From contig NZ_JNWO01000042.1 of assembly GCF_000716435.1 (NCBI RefSeq), positions 11,699 to 75,698 on the forward strand: a stretch of 64,000 bases of DNA, given 5' to 3'. Both the position numbers and the translations under genes were made by a program. Positions 32,286-41,152 of this stretch are shown one piece after another (the first letter of the stretch is position 1; each line of letters starts with the position of its first letter). Source of the stretch: Streptomyces xylophagus. Lineage in GTDB: Bacteria; Actinomycetota; Actinomycetes; Streptomycetales; Streptomycetaceae. The notes under the pieces were generated by a model. It was given only the letters and a program-made list of their open reading frames with translations. It did not search any database and was not told the origin of the DNA.

Positions 32286-32376
32286 GGTGGGTGCCTCCTG
32301 TTGTGAGCTGTGCGGTGTCCTTCCCGGCGTAACAGGAGGCTGTCTCCGCTTTATTCCCGGAACCGGGCCGGACGGC

Positions 32377-33111
32377 TCAGCCGACCTGCACGAGGGGCTC
32401 CTTCGTGAACAGCGCGCCCAGCTGCGGCGCGTTGACCTTGCGGTCCGCCAGTCGCAGGGCCTCCCAGACCGTGACCTGGTTGGCGGTGAGGACCGGCTTG
32501 CCCAGTTCCTTCTCCAGGTCCGTGAGGTGGGCGGCCGTGTGCAGGGCCGTGTCGGGGAGGAGGATCGCCTCGATGTCCGGGCCGTCCACCGACCGGGCCA
32601 GGGCGAGCACCTCGTCGTAGCCCCAGGTGCCGACCTCCGCCGCGGTGATGACGCCGGAGGCGCGCACCACGGCCGGTTCCACTCCCCCGGCGCGCAGGAA
32701 GTCCGCGAAGAGCGCCGCCACGTCGTCCGGATACGTCGCGCCTACGGCCACCCGGCGCACCCCCAGCTCCTTCGCCGCGTACACGAAGGCGAAGGACGTC
32801 GACGACGCCGGCAGGCCCGCCGCCCGGGCCAGGGCGCGGACCTGGTCGTGGGCGCCCTCCCAGCCGTGGACGAAGCTGCCGCTGGTGCACGCCCAGACGA
32901 CGGCCTCGGCGCCGGACAGGCGGAGCTGTTCGACGCCTGCCGTGAGCCGCTCGGGGGAGCCCATCTCCAGGAGCGCGTCGACGCGGTGCGCGTCCTCGCC
33001 GATGTCCGTGTGGACGAGGTCGAGGCGGACGTCGCTGCCGAGGAGCTGTTCGATGCGCGGGTAGTCGTCCTCGGCGGAGTGGCCCGGGTAGAGGAATCCG
33101 AGTGCGGTCAT
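32377..33111 (-). CDS. Asp/Glu racemase-fold protein (maleate isomerase/arylmalonate decarboxylase-like), second of pair
   Basis: From the ATG at 33111, overlapping the previous stop by four bases (ATGA), the product has 244 residues. AVVWACTSGSFVHGWEG holds the first active-site cysteine region and LPDTALHT stands where the second catalytic half lies; the second cysteine of maleate isomerases is not evident at this position. TANQVTVWEALR closes the fold. Two homologous genes in a row may form a heteromer. Relatives include EutA of ectoine degradation and maleate cis-trans isomerase. Confidence 0.75.
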   Translation of the reverse strand: MTALGFLYPGHSAEDDYPRIEQLLGSDVRLDLVHTDIGEDAHRVDALLEMGSPERLTAGVEQLRLSGAEAVVWACTSGSFVHGWEGAHDQVRALARAAGLPASSTSFAFVYAAKELGVRRVAVGATYPDDVAALFADFLRAGGVEPAVVRASGVITAAEVGTWGYDEVLALARSVDGPDIEAILLPDTALHTAAHLTDLEKELGKPVLTANQVTVWEALRLADRKVNAPQLGALFTKEPLVQVG

Positions 33112-33893
33112 GACCAGCCTTCCTGGTGTTCTTCCGGCAGTACCGGCCCTTGGCGGCGCGCGGATTCGTCCAGCAGCGCCTGATAGGGGCCCACGGCACG
33201 CGTACCCAGTCGGCGGAGAGCTGCCCACATCGTGACCTGGTTGGCCGATATCACCGGTATGCGCAGTTCTGCCTCCAGCTGGGGGATCACGTCGTACGTC
33301 GGAAGGTTGGTGCAGCTGATGAAGAGCGCGTCGGCCGCGCCGCGGGCGGCCTGGCGGGCCATGTCGACGACGTCCCGGTACGGCACCTTCCAGATGTGCC
33401 GGGTCAGGCCCATGAAGGCGCGGCCGGTGACCTCGACGCCGGCCTCGGCGAGGTAGTCCTCCAGGGACTGGGTGACGGACACCGTGTACGGCGTGACCAG
33501 GGCGATCCGGCGGGCGCCCAGCTCGGTGAGGGCGGCGAGGAGGGCGCCCGAGGTGGTCAGGGACGGGACCTCGCCGGCCCGGGTCATCGCCTCGCACATC
33601 GCGCGCTCCCCGGCGATCCCGCCGACGAAGCTCCCGGAGGTGCAGGCGTACGCGACGACCTCGGGGGCGATCGCGTTCAGCGTGCGGACCGCGTCGTGCA
33701 GGGTCTCGTGCTCGCTGACCAGGCGGGCCAGGTCGAGGCTCACCTCGACGGGCACGAACGGCGTCCGCGTGAGGTGCAGCGAGATGTCGTCCGGGACCCA
33801 GCGCCACAGCTCGCGGTCCAGCGCGAAGTCGAAGGGGGCGACGACACCGACACCGCGCTGCGGGCGGGGTCCGCCCAGGAAGGAAACATGCAT
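33108..33893 (-). CDS. Asp/Glu racemase-fold protein (maleate isomerase-like), first of pair
   Basis: A 261-residue protein starting MHVSFLGGPRPQRGVG. It has both cysteine sites of the fold: VVAYACTSGSFVGG near residue 85 and LFISCTNLPTYDVI near residue 190, followed by ISANQVTMWAALR. In maleate cis-trans isomerase and related enzymes these two cysteines do the chemistry. It overlaps the next gene by four bases and is divergent from the D-2-hydroxyacid dehydrogenase gene at 34041, with a shared 147-base promoter region. Confidence 0.8.
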   Translation of the reverse strand: MHVSFLGGPRPQRGVGVVAPFDFALDRELWRWVPDDISLHLTRTPFVPVEVSLDLARLVSEHETLHDAVRTLNAIAPEVVAYACTSGSFVGGIAGERAMCEAMTRAGEVPSLTTSGALLAALTELGARRIALVTPYTVSVTQSLEDYLAEAGVEVTGRAFMGLTRHIWKVPYRDVVDMARQAARGAADALFISCTNLPTYDVIPQLEAELRIPVISANQVTMWAALRRLGTRAVGPYQALLDESARRQGPVLPEEHQEGWS

Positions 33894-34040
33894 GGCTGCA
33901 CCGGCCTCACCAAGAGAAACGGGGTGACAACGGTCCGTGCGGGCGTCCGTGTTGACGAAGGTAGGTTCGAGTGCGAGCGTGGTCAATCCGCGCATGTCAG
34001 ACGGCCGCACCCGGTTGTTTCCCGCGAGAAACGGCTCCGC

Positions 34041-35003
34041 ATGACCGCAACTCCCGCCGCCCTGCCCACCGTTCTCGTCCTGGACGCCGACCCGCTCCCC
34101 CGCCTCGGGAAGCTCACCGGGCGGGTACGGATCGCCCACGCCGACGAGTCGACGCTCGCGGATCAACTGCCCTCCGCCGACGTCCTGTTGGTGTGGGACT
34201 TCACCTCGCACGCGGTACGCGCCGCCTGGCCCGGTGAGGGCCCGCGCCCCCGCTGGGTACACACCGCCAGCGCGGGCGTGGACCACCTGATGTGCCCCGA
34301 ACTCGCCGACTCCGACACGGTGGTGACGAACGCGCGCGGCGTCTTCGACCAGCCGATCGCCGAGTACGTCGCCGCCCTCGTCCTCGCGATGGCCAAGGAT
34401 CTGCCGAGGACGCTGGACCTCCAGCGGGAGCGGACCTGGCGGCACCGCGAGGCACAGCGGGTGGCCGGAACCCGCGCGTGCGTGGTCGGCTCCGGACCGA
34501 TAGGGCGGGCAATCGTCCGTACCCTCAAGGCACTTGGCGTGACGACCGCGCTCGTCGGCCGCACCCCGCGCACCGGCATCCACGGCCCCGGCGAACTCGA
34601 CCGGCTGATGGCCCGCGCCGACTGGGTGATCTCGGCGGCACCGCTCACCGACGACACGCGCGGCATGTTCGACGCCCGCCGCTTCGGCTGCATGCAGCCT
34701 TCGGCACGCTTCATCAACGTGGGCCGGGGCCAACTCGTCGTGGAGAACGCGCTCGCGGAGGCCCTCACCAAGCACTGGATCGCGGGCGCCGCCCTGGACG
34801 TCTTCGAGGCCGAACCCCTCACCCCCGACAGCCCGTTGTGGCACGTACCGGGGCTGATCGTCTCCCCGCACATGAGCGGCGACACGGTCGGCTGGCGGGA
34901 CGAACTCGGCGCGCAGTTCGTGGCGGCGTACGAGAGATGGGAGGCGGGCAAGCCGCTGCCGAACGTGGTCGACAAGAAGCGCGGGTACGTACCAGGGCAC
35001 TGA
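34041..35003 (+). CDS. D-2-hydroxyacid dehydrogenase family protein
   Basis: The 320-residue protein has the NAD-binding core with ACVVGSGPIGRAIVR (GxGxxG-type, here GSGPIG) and the catalytic set: Arg near FINVGRGQLV, Glu in DVFEAEPLTPDSPLW and His in IVSPHMSGDT. These define the family of NAD-dependent reductases of 2-keto acids. Divergent from the racemase-like pair and followed 22 bases later by an amidase gene, so likely part of the same degradative unit served by the Ehu-type transporter. Confidence 0.85.
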   Translation: MTATPAALPTVLVLDADPLPRLGKLTGRVRIAHADESTLADQLPSADVLLVWDFTSHAVRAAWPGEGPRPRWVHTASAGVDHLMCPELADSDTVVTNARGVFDQPIAEYVAALVLAMAKDLPRTLDLQRERTWRHREAQRVAGTRACVVGSGPIGRAIVRTLKALGVTTALVGRTPRTGIHGPGELDRLMARADWVISAAPLTDDTRGMFDARRFGCMQPSARFINVGRGQLVVENALAEALTKHWIAGAALDVFEAEPLTPDSPLWHVPGLIVSPHMSGDTVGWRDELGAQFVAAYERWEAGKPLPNVVDKKRGYVPGH

Positions 35004-35025
35004 ACTCCCCACTCTGGAGGGCCGG

Positions 35026-36414
35026 ATGACGACCGAACTCACCGAGCTGACCGCCGTGGAACTCCTCGACGGCTACCGCAGAAGGGAGTTCGGTCCCGTG
35101 GAGGCGACCCGCGCGACCCTGGAACGGGCGGAGGAGATCCAGCCCGCCGTGAACGCGTTCGTACGGCTCGACGCGGAGGGTGCGTTGGCGAGGGCGGCCG
35201 AGTCGGCGGAGCGCTGGCGACGCGGGGAGCCGGCCGGGCTGCTGGACGGGGTACCGGTCACCGTCAAGGACATCCTGCTCCAGCGCGGCACCCCCACCCT
35301 GCGCGGCTCCAGGACTATTGCCGAGCAGGGCAGTTGGGACGAGGACGCGCCCTCCGTCGCCCGGCTGCGCGAGCACGGCGCGGTGTTCCTCGGCAAGACG
35401 ACGACCCCGGAGTTCGGTTGGAAGGGTGTCACGGACTCCCCGCTGTCCGGCATCACCCGCAACCCGCACGACCCGGCGCGCACGGCGGGTGGTTCAAGTG
35501 GCGGCAGCGCGGCGGCCATTGCCCTGGGCGCGGGCCCGTTGTCGCTCGGCACGGACGGCGGCGGCAGCGTCCGAATCCCCGCGTCCTTCTGCGGGATCTT
35601 CGGACTGAAGCCGACGTACGGCAGGGTCCCCGTGTATCCCGCGAGCGCGTTCGGCACGCTGTCGCACGTCGGCCCGATGACCCGGGACGCGGCGGACGCG
35701 GCGCTGATGCTGGACGTGATCGGCGTACCGGACGCCCGCGACTGGTCAGGCCTCGACCGCCCGCCCATCTCGTTCACGGAGGGGCTCACGAAAGGCGTGC
35801 GGGGTCTGCGGATCGCGTACTCCCTCTCCCTCGGCGGGCAGGTCGCGGTGCGTCCGGCGGTCGCGGCGGCAGTACGGCGGGGTGTGGAGCGGCTGGCCGC
35901 ACTCGGCGCGTACGTCGAGGAGACTGACCCCGACTTCACGGACCCGGTGGACGCCTTTCACACCCTGTGGTTCAGCGGGGCGGCCCGGGTGACCCAGAAA
36001 CTGGCGCCGCAGCAAAGGGAGTTGCTCGATCCCGGGCTGCGGGAGATCTGCGCGACGGGGGCGGGTTTCTCGGCCCTGGACTACTTGGCGGCGGTGGACG
36101 TCCGCATGGAACTCGGCCGTCGTATGGGCCTGTTCCACGAGCGCTACGACCTCCTGGTCACGCCGACCCTCCCGATCACCGCGTTCGAGGCGGGAGTTGA
36201 GGTGCCCAAAGGCGCCGGGCACCGCCGCTGGACCGGCTGGACCCCGTTCACGTACCCCTTCAACCTGACCCAGCAGCCCGCCGCCACCGTCCCGGTGGGG
36301 AGCGACGGGGACGGGCTGCCGATCGGGATGCAGATCGTGGGGGCGCGCTATCGGGACGACCTGGTGCTGCGGGCGGCGCACGCGCTGGACGAGGCCGTCC
36401 CGCCGACGGCCTAG
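35026..36414 (+). CDS. Amidase (amidase signature family)
   Basis: GGAGGG lies a few bases before the ATG. The 462-residue protein has the complete Ser-cisSer-Lys triad: VPVTVKDILL (Lys near residue 83), GGSSGGSAAAIALG (cis-Ser near 158) and LGTDGGGSVRIPASFCG (nucleophile Ser near 182). It should hydrolyse an amide or half-amide to acid and ammonia in the cytoplasm. Close to the hydroxyacid dehydrogenase gene; its stop overlaps that of the convergent DUF3830 gene by four bases. Confidence 0.9.
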   Translation: MTTELTELTAVELLDGYRRREFGPVEATRATLERAEEIQPAVNAFVRLDAEGALARAAESAERWRRGEPAGLLDGVPVTVKDILLQRGTPTLRGSRTIAEQGSWDEDAPSVARLREHGAVFLGKTTTPEFGWKGVTDSPLSGITRNPHDPARTAGGSSGGSAAAIALGAGPLSLGTDGGGSVRIPASFCGIFGLKPTYGRVPVYPASAFGTLSHVGPMTRDAADAALMLDVIGVPDARDWSGLDRPPISFTEGLTKGVRGLRIAYSLSLGGQVAVRPAVAAAVRRGVERLAALGAYVEETDPDFTDPVDAFHTLWFSGAARVTQKLAPQQRELLDPGLREICATGAGFSALDYLAAVDVRMELGRRMGLFHERYDLLVTPTLPITAFEAGVEVPKGAGHRRWTGWTPFTYPFNLTQQPAATVPVGSDGDGLPIGMQIVGARYRDDLVLRAAHALDEAVPPTA

Positions 36415-36905
36415 ACCCGCCGGAAGCTGAGCGTCTCCCCCGCCGCCCCCGACCGCCACAGGTCGTTGCACGCCTCCGCCATCTCCGCCAGCCCCTCGAC
36501 CACCTCGCCCCAGACGATCCCCGGCACCCAGCCCACATCGCCGTTGAGCAGCAGGTTGTTGCGTTCGTAGAACAGGGCCAGGTCGACGACCGTCGTGCCG
36601 GGGCCGACCTCGCGGTCGTAGCCGTAGGCCTTCGTGCCGAGTTCGGTGCCGGCGAAGGCGAAATAGCAGAGGTCGCCCGGTATGGGAGTGACCGTGGGGT
36701 TCTCCAGCAGGGGTTCCGTTTCCGCGAAGGGCGGGAAAAGGGCGTAGATCTCGTTGCGGGCGTACTTGGCGTGGTAGACGTCGCCGGCGAGCGGGAGTGC
36801 GTTCCAGATGGCCGCGCAGGTCAGGGGCGCGCGGTCTACCAGCAGTTTTGCCCGGCAGTGGACGTTCCGCTTTGCGAGTGAGACCTCGATGAAGTGATCC
36901 GTCAT
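36411..36905 (-). CDS. DUF3830 family protein
   Basis: The 164-residue product shows the DUF3830 pattern: PLTCAAIWNALPLAG, YHAKYARNEIYALFPPFA, and PIPGDLCYFAFAG. The fold is cyclophilin-like and the function is not known, though these genes commonly accompany amidase and transporter genes for cyclic or amide nitrogen sources. Divergent from the binding-protein gene at 36953. Confidence 0.8.
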   Translation of the reverse strand: MTDHFIEVSLAKRNVHCRAKLLVDRAPLTCAAIWNALPLAGDVYHAKYARNEIYALFPPFAETEPLLENPTVTPIPGDLCYFAFAGTELGTKAYGYDREVGPGTTVVDLALFYERNNLLLNGDVGWVPGIVWGEVVEGLAEMAEACNDLWRSGAAGETLSFRRV

Positions 36906-36952
36906 GCCTTCCAGGGTGCATAACCCGGATGCGGTCGGGTAGCTGCGCGCCC

Positions 36953-37870
36953 ATGGCTCCACCACATGGGAACGACAGACACACATCCGGTCACACGCCG
37001 GGTCACACCCGTCGGGCAGTGCTCGCCGGGGTGGCGGCGGCCGGTGCGCTGGGCGCGGCCGGCTGCAGCCGTGTGGCCACCGTGTCGACCACGAGCGGCG
37101 GTGATCTCCTCGGCCGGCTGAAGGCGCAGGGCGTCGTACGGCTGGGAATAGCGGGTGAGATCCCGTTCGGATACATCGACAAGGACGGTCAACTGACCGG
37201 TGAGGCACCGGAGTTGGCGAAGGCGGTCTTCAAGCGGCTCGGCGTCGACAAGGTGCAGCCCGTGCCCACCGAGTTCGGCTCGCTCATCCCGGGGCTGAAC
37301 TCGCAGCAGTTCGACGTCGTGGCCGCCGGGATGTACGTGACCCCGGAACGCTGTGAGCAGGTCGTCTTCGCCGATCCGGACTACCAGGTGCTCGACGCGT
37401 TCGTCGTCCGCAAGGGCAATCCGAAGGGGCTGCACGACTACAAGGACGTCGTCACGAAGAAGGCGAAGTTCGCCACCGGCACCGGGTACGCGCAGATCCA
37501 GCACGCCGTCGACGCCGGGTACAAGCAGGGCGACATCCTGATCGTGCCGGACCAGGTCGCCGGGCTGAACGCCGTGGAAGCAGGGCGAGTTGACGTCTTT
37601 GCCGGCACGGCGCTCACCACCCGCGCCGTCGTGCAGAAGTCGGCGAAGGCGGAGTCGACCCGGCCCTTCGCGCCGCTCGTCGACGGGAAACCGCGGATCG
37701 ACGGGGGCGCGTTCGCGTTCCGGCCGACCGAGACGAAGCTGCGCGACGCCTTCAACGTCGAGCTGCAACGGCTCAAGAAGAGCGGGGAGTTGTTCCGCAT
37801 CCTGCGGCCCTTCGGGTTCACCAGGGCCGAGATGACGGACCTCACCGCGAAGGAGCTCTGCGGCGGATGA
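36953..37870 (+). CDS. ehuB: EhuB-like amino-acid/ectoine-type substrate-binding lipoprotein
   Basis: From ATG 36953 there are 305 residues with a twin-arginine-like basic start (HTRRAVLAGVAAAGALG) and lipobox GAAGC. The mature part is a type 3 solute-binding protein: VVRLGIAGEIPFGYIDKDGQ, LTGEAPELAKAVFKRLG, FDVVAAGMYVTPERCEQVVF. This matches the EhuB (ectoine/hydroxyectoine) group of polar amino-acid binding proteins. Overlaps the permease gene. The symbol reflects family likeness; the substrate here may not be ectoine, since ectoine hydrolase genes are absent nearby. Confidence 0.75.
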   Translation: MAPPHGNDRHTSGHTPGHTRRAVLAGVAAAGALGAAGCSRVATVSTTSGGDLLGRLKAQGVVRLGIAGEIPFGYIDKDGQLTGEAPELAKAVFKRLGVDKVQPVPTEFGSLIPGLNSQQFDVVAAGMYVTPERCEQVVFADPDYQVLDAFVVRKGNPKGLHDYKDVVTKKAKFATGTGYAQIQHAVDAGYKQGDILIVPDQVAGLNAVEAGRVDVFAGTALTTRAVVQKSAKAESTRPFAPLVDGKPRIDGGAFAFRPTETKLRDAFNVELQRLKKSGELFRILRPFGFTRAEMTDLTAKELCGG

Positions 37871-38574
37871 CCTCAGGACTCTGGGAACTCGTCATCGAGG
37901 GGATCTGGACCACCGTCCAACTCCTCGCCCTCAGCGCACTGTTGGCGACCGCCGTGTCGTTCGTCGTCGGCATCGCCCGTACCCATCGGCTGTGGATCGT
38001 CCGCTTCCTCGCGGGTTTCTACACCGAGGTGTTTCGCGGCACCTCCGCCCTCGTCATGATCTTCTGGGTGTTCTTCGTGCTGCCGGTCGCCTTCGGCTGG
38101 CAGCTGGTCCCGCTGTGGGCGGGCACGCTCGCGCTCGGCCTGACCTACGGGGCGTACGGCTCGGAGATCGTGCGCGGGGCGCTGAGCGCGGTCGACCCGG
38201 CGCAGCAGGAGAGTGGTGTCGCGCTGAGCTTCACGCCCTGGCAGCGGATGCGACTGATCCTGCTGCCGCAGGCGGTGCCGGAGATGATCCCGTCCTTCTG
38301 CAACCTGCTGGTCGAACTGCTCAAGGGCACCGCCCTGGTGTCGGTCATGGGCATGGGTGATCTGACCTTCAGCGCCAACCTGGTGCGGCTCGCGCTGCAG
38401 CAGAGCGCGGAGATCTACACGTACGTCCTGCTGATCTACTTCGTGATCGCCTTCACCCTCACCCGGCTGATGCGCGGACTGGAGAAGAAGCTGAAGGCCG
38501 GGATCGGCAAGGGGCCCGCGAGCACCGAGTCCCAGCGGGTCCGGGCCGTGGGTGTCGGAGGTGGGGTCTCGTGA
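37867..38574 (+). CDS. ehuC: EhuC-like ABC permease
   Basis: ATG overlaps the previous stop (ATGA). The 235-residue membrane protein is a His/Glu/Gln/Arg/opine-type permease: TVQLLALSALLATAVSF start, FRGTSALVMIFWVFFVLP, and the EAA-like loop AVDPAQQESGVALSFTPWQRMR, which contacts the ATPase. About four to five membrane segments. The C-terminal tail is longer than usual and basic. Confidence 0.85.
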   Translation: MTSGLWELVIEGIWTTVQLLALSALLATAVSFVVGIARTHRLWIVRFLAGFYTEVFRGTSALVMIFWVFFVLPVAFGWQLVPLWAGTLALGLTYGAYGSEIVRGALSAVDPAQQESGVALSFTPWQRMRLILLPQAVPEMIPSFCNLLVELLKGTALVSVMGMGDLTFSANLVRLALQQSAEIYTYVLLIYFVIAFTLTRLMRGLEKKLKAGIGKGPASTESQRVRAVGVGGGVS

Positions 38575-39221
38575 CCTGGGACTGGAACGCCGTGAGCGAC
38601 TTCATGCCGTACTTCTGGGACGGCCTGGTGGTCAGTCTTCAGGCGCTGCTCTTCGGGTCGCTGATCTCGTTCGGGCTGGGGCTGGTGTGGGCGCTGCTGA
38701 TGCGGACCCCATCTCGCTGGGTGCGCTGGCCGGTGGGGGTGGTCACCGAGTTCGTACGGGACACCCCGCTGCTGGTGCAGCTGTTCTTCCTCTTCTATGT
38801 GCTGCCGGAGTGGGGGCTGACCTTCTCCGCCCTGACCACCGGTGTCTTCGCGATCGGGCTGCACTACTCGACGTACACGATGCAGGTCTACCGCGCGGGT
38901 ATCGAGGCGGTGCCCGTCGGCCAGTGGGAGGCGGCGACCGCGCTGAACCTGCCGGTGCGCCGGACCTGGACCGCGGTGATCCTGCCGCAGGCGATCCGCC
39001 GGGTGGTCCCGGCGCTGGGCAACTACGTGATCGCGATGCTCAAGGACACCCCGATCCTGATGGCGATCACCGTGCTGGAGCTGCTGGGGCAGGCCCGGCT
39101 CTTCTCGCAGCAGCACTTCCAGTTCACCGAGCCCATCACCGTGATCGGGGTGGCCTTCATCGTCATCTCCTACCCCGCCTCCCTGCTGATCCGAGCCCTG
39201 GAGCGACGCCTTGTCCGCTGA
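38571..39221 (+). CDS. ehuD: EhuD-like ABC permease
   Basis: GTG overlaps the stop of the preceding permease gene. The 216-residue protein shows LVVSLQALLFGSLISFGLG, RDTPLLVQLFFLFYVLP and the coupling loop GIEAVPVGQWEAATALNL. It pairs with the other permease to form the membrane channel. The ATPase gene starts inside its last codons. Confidence 0.85.
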   Translation: MTWDWNAVSDFMPYFWDGLVVSLQALLFGSLISFGLGLVWALLMRTPSRWVRWPVGVVTEFVRDTPLLVQLFFLFYVLPEWGLTFSALTTGVFAIGLHYSTYTMQVYRAGIEAVPVGQWEAATALNLPVRRTWTAVILPQAIRRVVPALGNYVIAMLKDTPILMAITVLELLGQARLFSQQHFQFTEPITVIGVAFIVISYPASLLIRALERRLVR

Positions 39222-40008
39222 CACGCCCCTGACGAAGGACCTCGACGCCCACGCCAACCCGCCGGTGGACGGCAGCGAGCTGATCCGCCTGGACCACGTC
39301 ACCAAGCGCTTCGGGTCCAACACCGTGCTCGACGACCTCGACTTCTCCGTGGAGTCCGGCAAGCACGTCACCCTGATCGGGCCCTCCGGGTCGGGCAAGA
39401 CCACGATCCTGCGGCTGCTGATGACCCTGACCGAGCCGGACGAGGGGACGATCACCGTCGACGGGGAGCGGCTGTACCCCGCGCCGGAGAAGCAGGTCCG
39501 GGAGATCCGCAAGAAGATCGGGATGGTGTTCCAGCAGTTCAACCTGTTCCCGAACATGACCGTGCTGCGCAACATCACCGAGGCACCGGTCACCGTCCTG
39601 GGCATGCCCAGGGACGAAGCGGAGGCGCGCGCCCTGGAGTTGCTCGGCCTGGTCGGCCTCGCCGACAAGGCCGGCGCCCGCCCGACCCAGCTCTCCGGCG
39701 GCCAGCAGCAGCGCGTCGCGATCGCGCGGGCGCTGGCGATGCGGCCGCGGGTGCTGCTCCTGGACGAGGTGACGTCCGCGCTGGACCCGGAGCTGGTCGC
39801 GGGCGTGCTCGACGTGCTCCGGGACATCGCCCGCACCACCGACATCACCATGCTCTGTGTGACCCACGAGATGAATTTCGCCCGGGACATTTCCGACCAG
39901 GTTCTGATGTTCGACTCCGGAAAGGTCATCGAATCGGGCCCGCCGGAGCGGATCTTCGGCGATCCGGAACATCAGCGCACCCGGGAATTTCTCGGCGCGA
40001 TTCTTTGA
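39211..40008 (+). CDS. ehuA: EhuA-like ABC transporter ATPase
   Basis: A TTG start at 39211 overlaps the permease end by 11 bases. The 265-residue protein has Walker A IGPSGSGKTT, Q-loop FQQFNLFPNMTVL, signature LSGGQQQRVAIARAL, Walker B VLLLDEVTSALDPEL and the H-loop VTHEM. Composition and length fit polar amino-acid ATPases. Last gene of the four-gene transporter operon. Confidence 0.9.
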   Translation: MSADTPLTKDLDAHANPPVDGSELIRLDHVTKRFGSNTVLDDLDFSVESGKHVTLIGPSGSGKTTILRLLMTLTEPDEGTITVDGERLYPAPEKQVREIRKKIGMVFQQFNLFPNMTVLRNITEAPVTVLGMPRDEAEARALELLGLVGLADKAGARPTQLSGGQQQRVAIARALAMRPRVLLLDEVTSALDPELVAGVLDVLRDIARTTDITMLCVTHEMNFARDISDQVLMFDSGKVIESGPPERIFGDPEHQRTREFLGAIL

Positions 40009-40051
40009 CAATTATTCAACTACGGCAAGTGAACGATCGAACACCCAAGGT

Positions 40052-40085
40052 CCACGTCACGTGGCATTCCTATGGCATATGCCAT
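40052..40085. promoter_or_regulatory. Two palindromes, probable operator upstream of the IclR gene
   Basis: CCACGTCACGTGG at 40052-40064 is a perfect odd palindrome, and ATGGCATATGCCAT at 40072-40085 is a perfect 14-base palindrome. They lie about 150 bases before the regulator's start and just after the transporter operon, a plausible place for autoregulation by the IclR-type protein. Confidence 0.5.
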
Positions 40086-40228
40086 TAGGCCCGCGCCGCA
40101 GCTGGGAGGGCATCAAGGGGGCCACAATCTCGCCAACAGCCGCTCCACATCGGCCGTTTGCCGGTTATCGTGGAGAGGATTCGCTGTCCGGTATCACGGC
40201 CCAAAAAGCGAGCGCAGGGAGAAACACC

Positions 40229-40987
40229 GTGGCGCTGATGCACGAGCCGACCGCTCCCCACCATTCGGCACAGGACGCGCTGCGCGTCCTGGAGACAGTG
40301 TCAGCCCACTCCACCGGTGTCACCGACACCGAACTCGCCCGCCTCACCGGCGTCGGCACCGAGCGCCTCACCGCACTCCTGCGGATGCTCCGCCGCGAGG
40401 GCTACGTCGAGCAGCTCACCGACGGCGCCTACGTCACCGGCGAGGCACTGAGCCGCCTCGGCTCCGCGGTCGGCCGCGAGCTGGCGGTGCGCGAACAGAT
40501 CCAGCGGACCCTCGACCGGCTGCGCGACTCCCTGGGCGCGGCGGTCTACGTCAGCCGGTACGTCGACGGCGAGGTCACGATCACCCAGTACGCGGCCGGG
40601 CCCACCGCGCCCGCGGTCAACGAGTGGGTCGACTTCCGCGTCTCCGCGCACGCCACCGCGGTCGGCAAGAGCCTGCTGGGCCAGCTCGACCACAACGGCC
40701 GCCGCGACCACCTCTCCCGGCACAAGATGGCCCGCCTCACCTCGCGCACCATCACCAGCGACAAGCTGCTTCTCAACCGCCTTGAGAGCCAGCCGCCGAC
40801 CGTCCCCCACCTCGACCTCCAGGAGTACGCGGTGGGCACGGTCTGCGCGGCCGTCCCGATCACGGCCGGTTCCTCGGTGGGCTGCCTGGCCCTCTCCCTC
40901 CCGGTCGAGCACGCCCACCGCCTCCGCCAAGCGGCGGACACGTTGAACCGCGGGGCGGGTCCCGTGCTGCTGTCTCTCGCGATCTAG
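40229..40987 (+). CDS. IclR-family transcriptional regulator
   Basis: AGGGAG precedes the GTG at 40229. The 252-residue protein has an N-terminal winged helix (AQDALRVLETVSAHSTGVTD, TELARLTGVGTERLTALLRML) and a C-terminal effector domain with SAHATAVGKSLLGQL and VCAAVPITAGSSVGCLALS. The IclR family binds a small-molecule ligand and controls catabolic genes. Neighbouring transporter and amidase genes are the likely targets. Confidence 0.85.
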   Translation: MALMHEPTAPHHSAQDALRVLETVSAHSTGVTDTELARLTGVGTERLTALLRMLRREGYVEQLTDGAYVTGEALSRLGSAVGRELAVREQIQRTLDRLRDSLGAAVYVSRYVDGEVTITQYAAGPTAPAVNEWVDFRVSAHATAVGKSLLGQLDHNGRRDHLSRHKMARLTSRTITSDKLLLNRLESQPPTVPHLDLQEYAVGTVCAAVPITAGSSVGCLALSLPVEHAHRLRQAADTLNRGAGPVLLSLAI

Positions 40988-40994
40988 CACGTGG

Positions 40995-41024
40995 TTCGGA
41001 GCACCCTCCCGGACCAGGTAGTAT
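40995..41024 (+). promoter_or_regulatory. Promoter of tRNA-Lys
   Basis: A TTCGGA / 18 bases / TAGTAT arrangement precedes the tRNA by 50 bases. A similar segment (GGAGCACCC.TCC then TAGAGT) stands before the other tRNA-Lys at 46952, supporting its use. Confidence 0.45.
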
Positions 41025-41074
41025 TTTCTCGTCGCCCTCCGCGAGACACCGATCCAGCGGAAGGCGTGAGGCAT

Positions 41075-41148
41075 GCGCCGCTAGCTCAGTTGGTTAGAGC
41101 AGCTGACTCTTAATCAGCGGGTCCGGGGTTCGAGTCCCTGGCGGCGCA
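41075..41148 (+). tRNA. tRNA-Lys (anticodon CTT)
   Basis: Seventy-four bases fold as a cloverleaf: acceptor GCGCCGC / GCGGCGC, D-arm GCTC...GAGC, anticodon arm GCTGA-CTCTTAA-TCAGC with CTT in the loop, T-arm with TTCGAGT loop, discriminator A. No CCA encoded. Identical to the gene at 46952. Confidence 0.95.
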
Positions 41149-41152
41149 CGAT

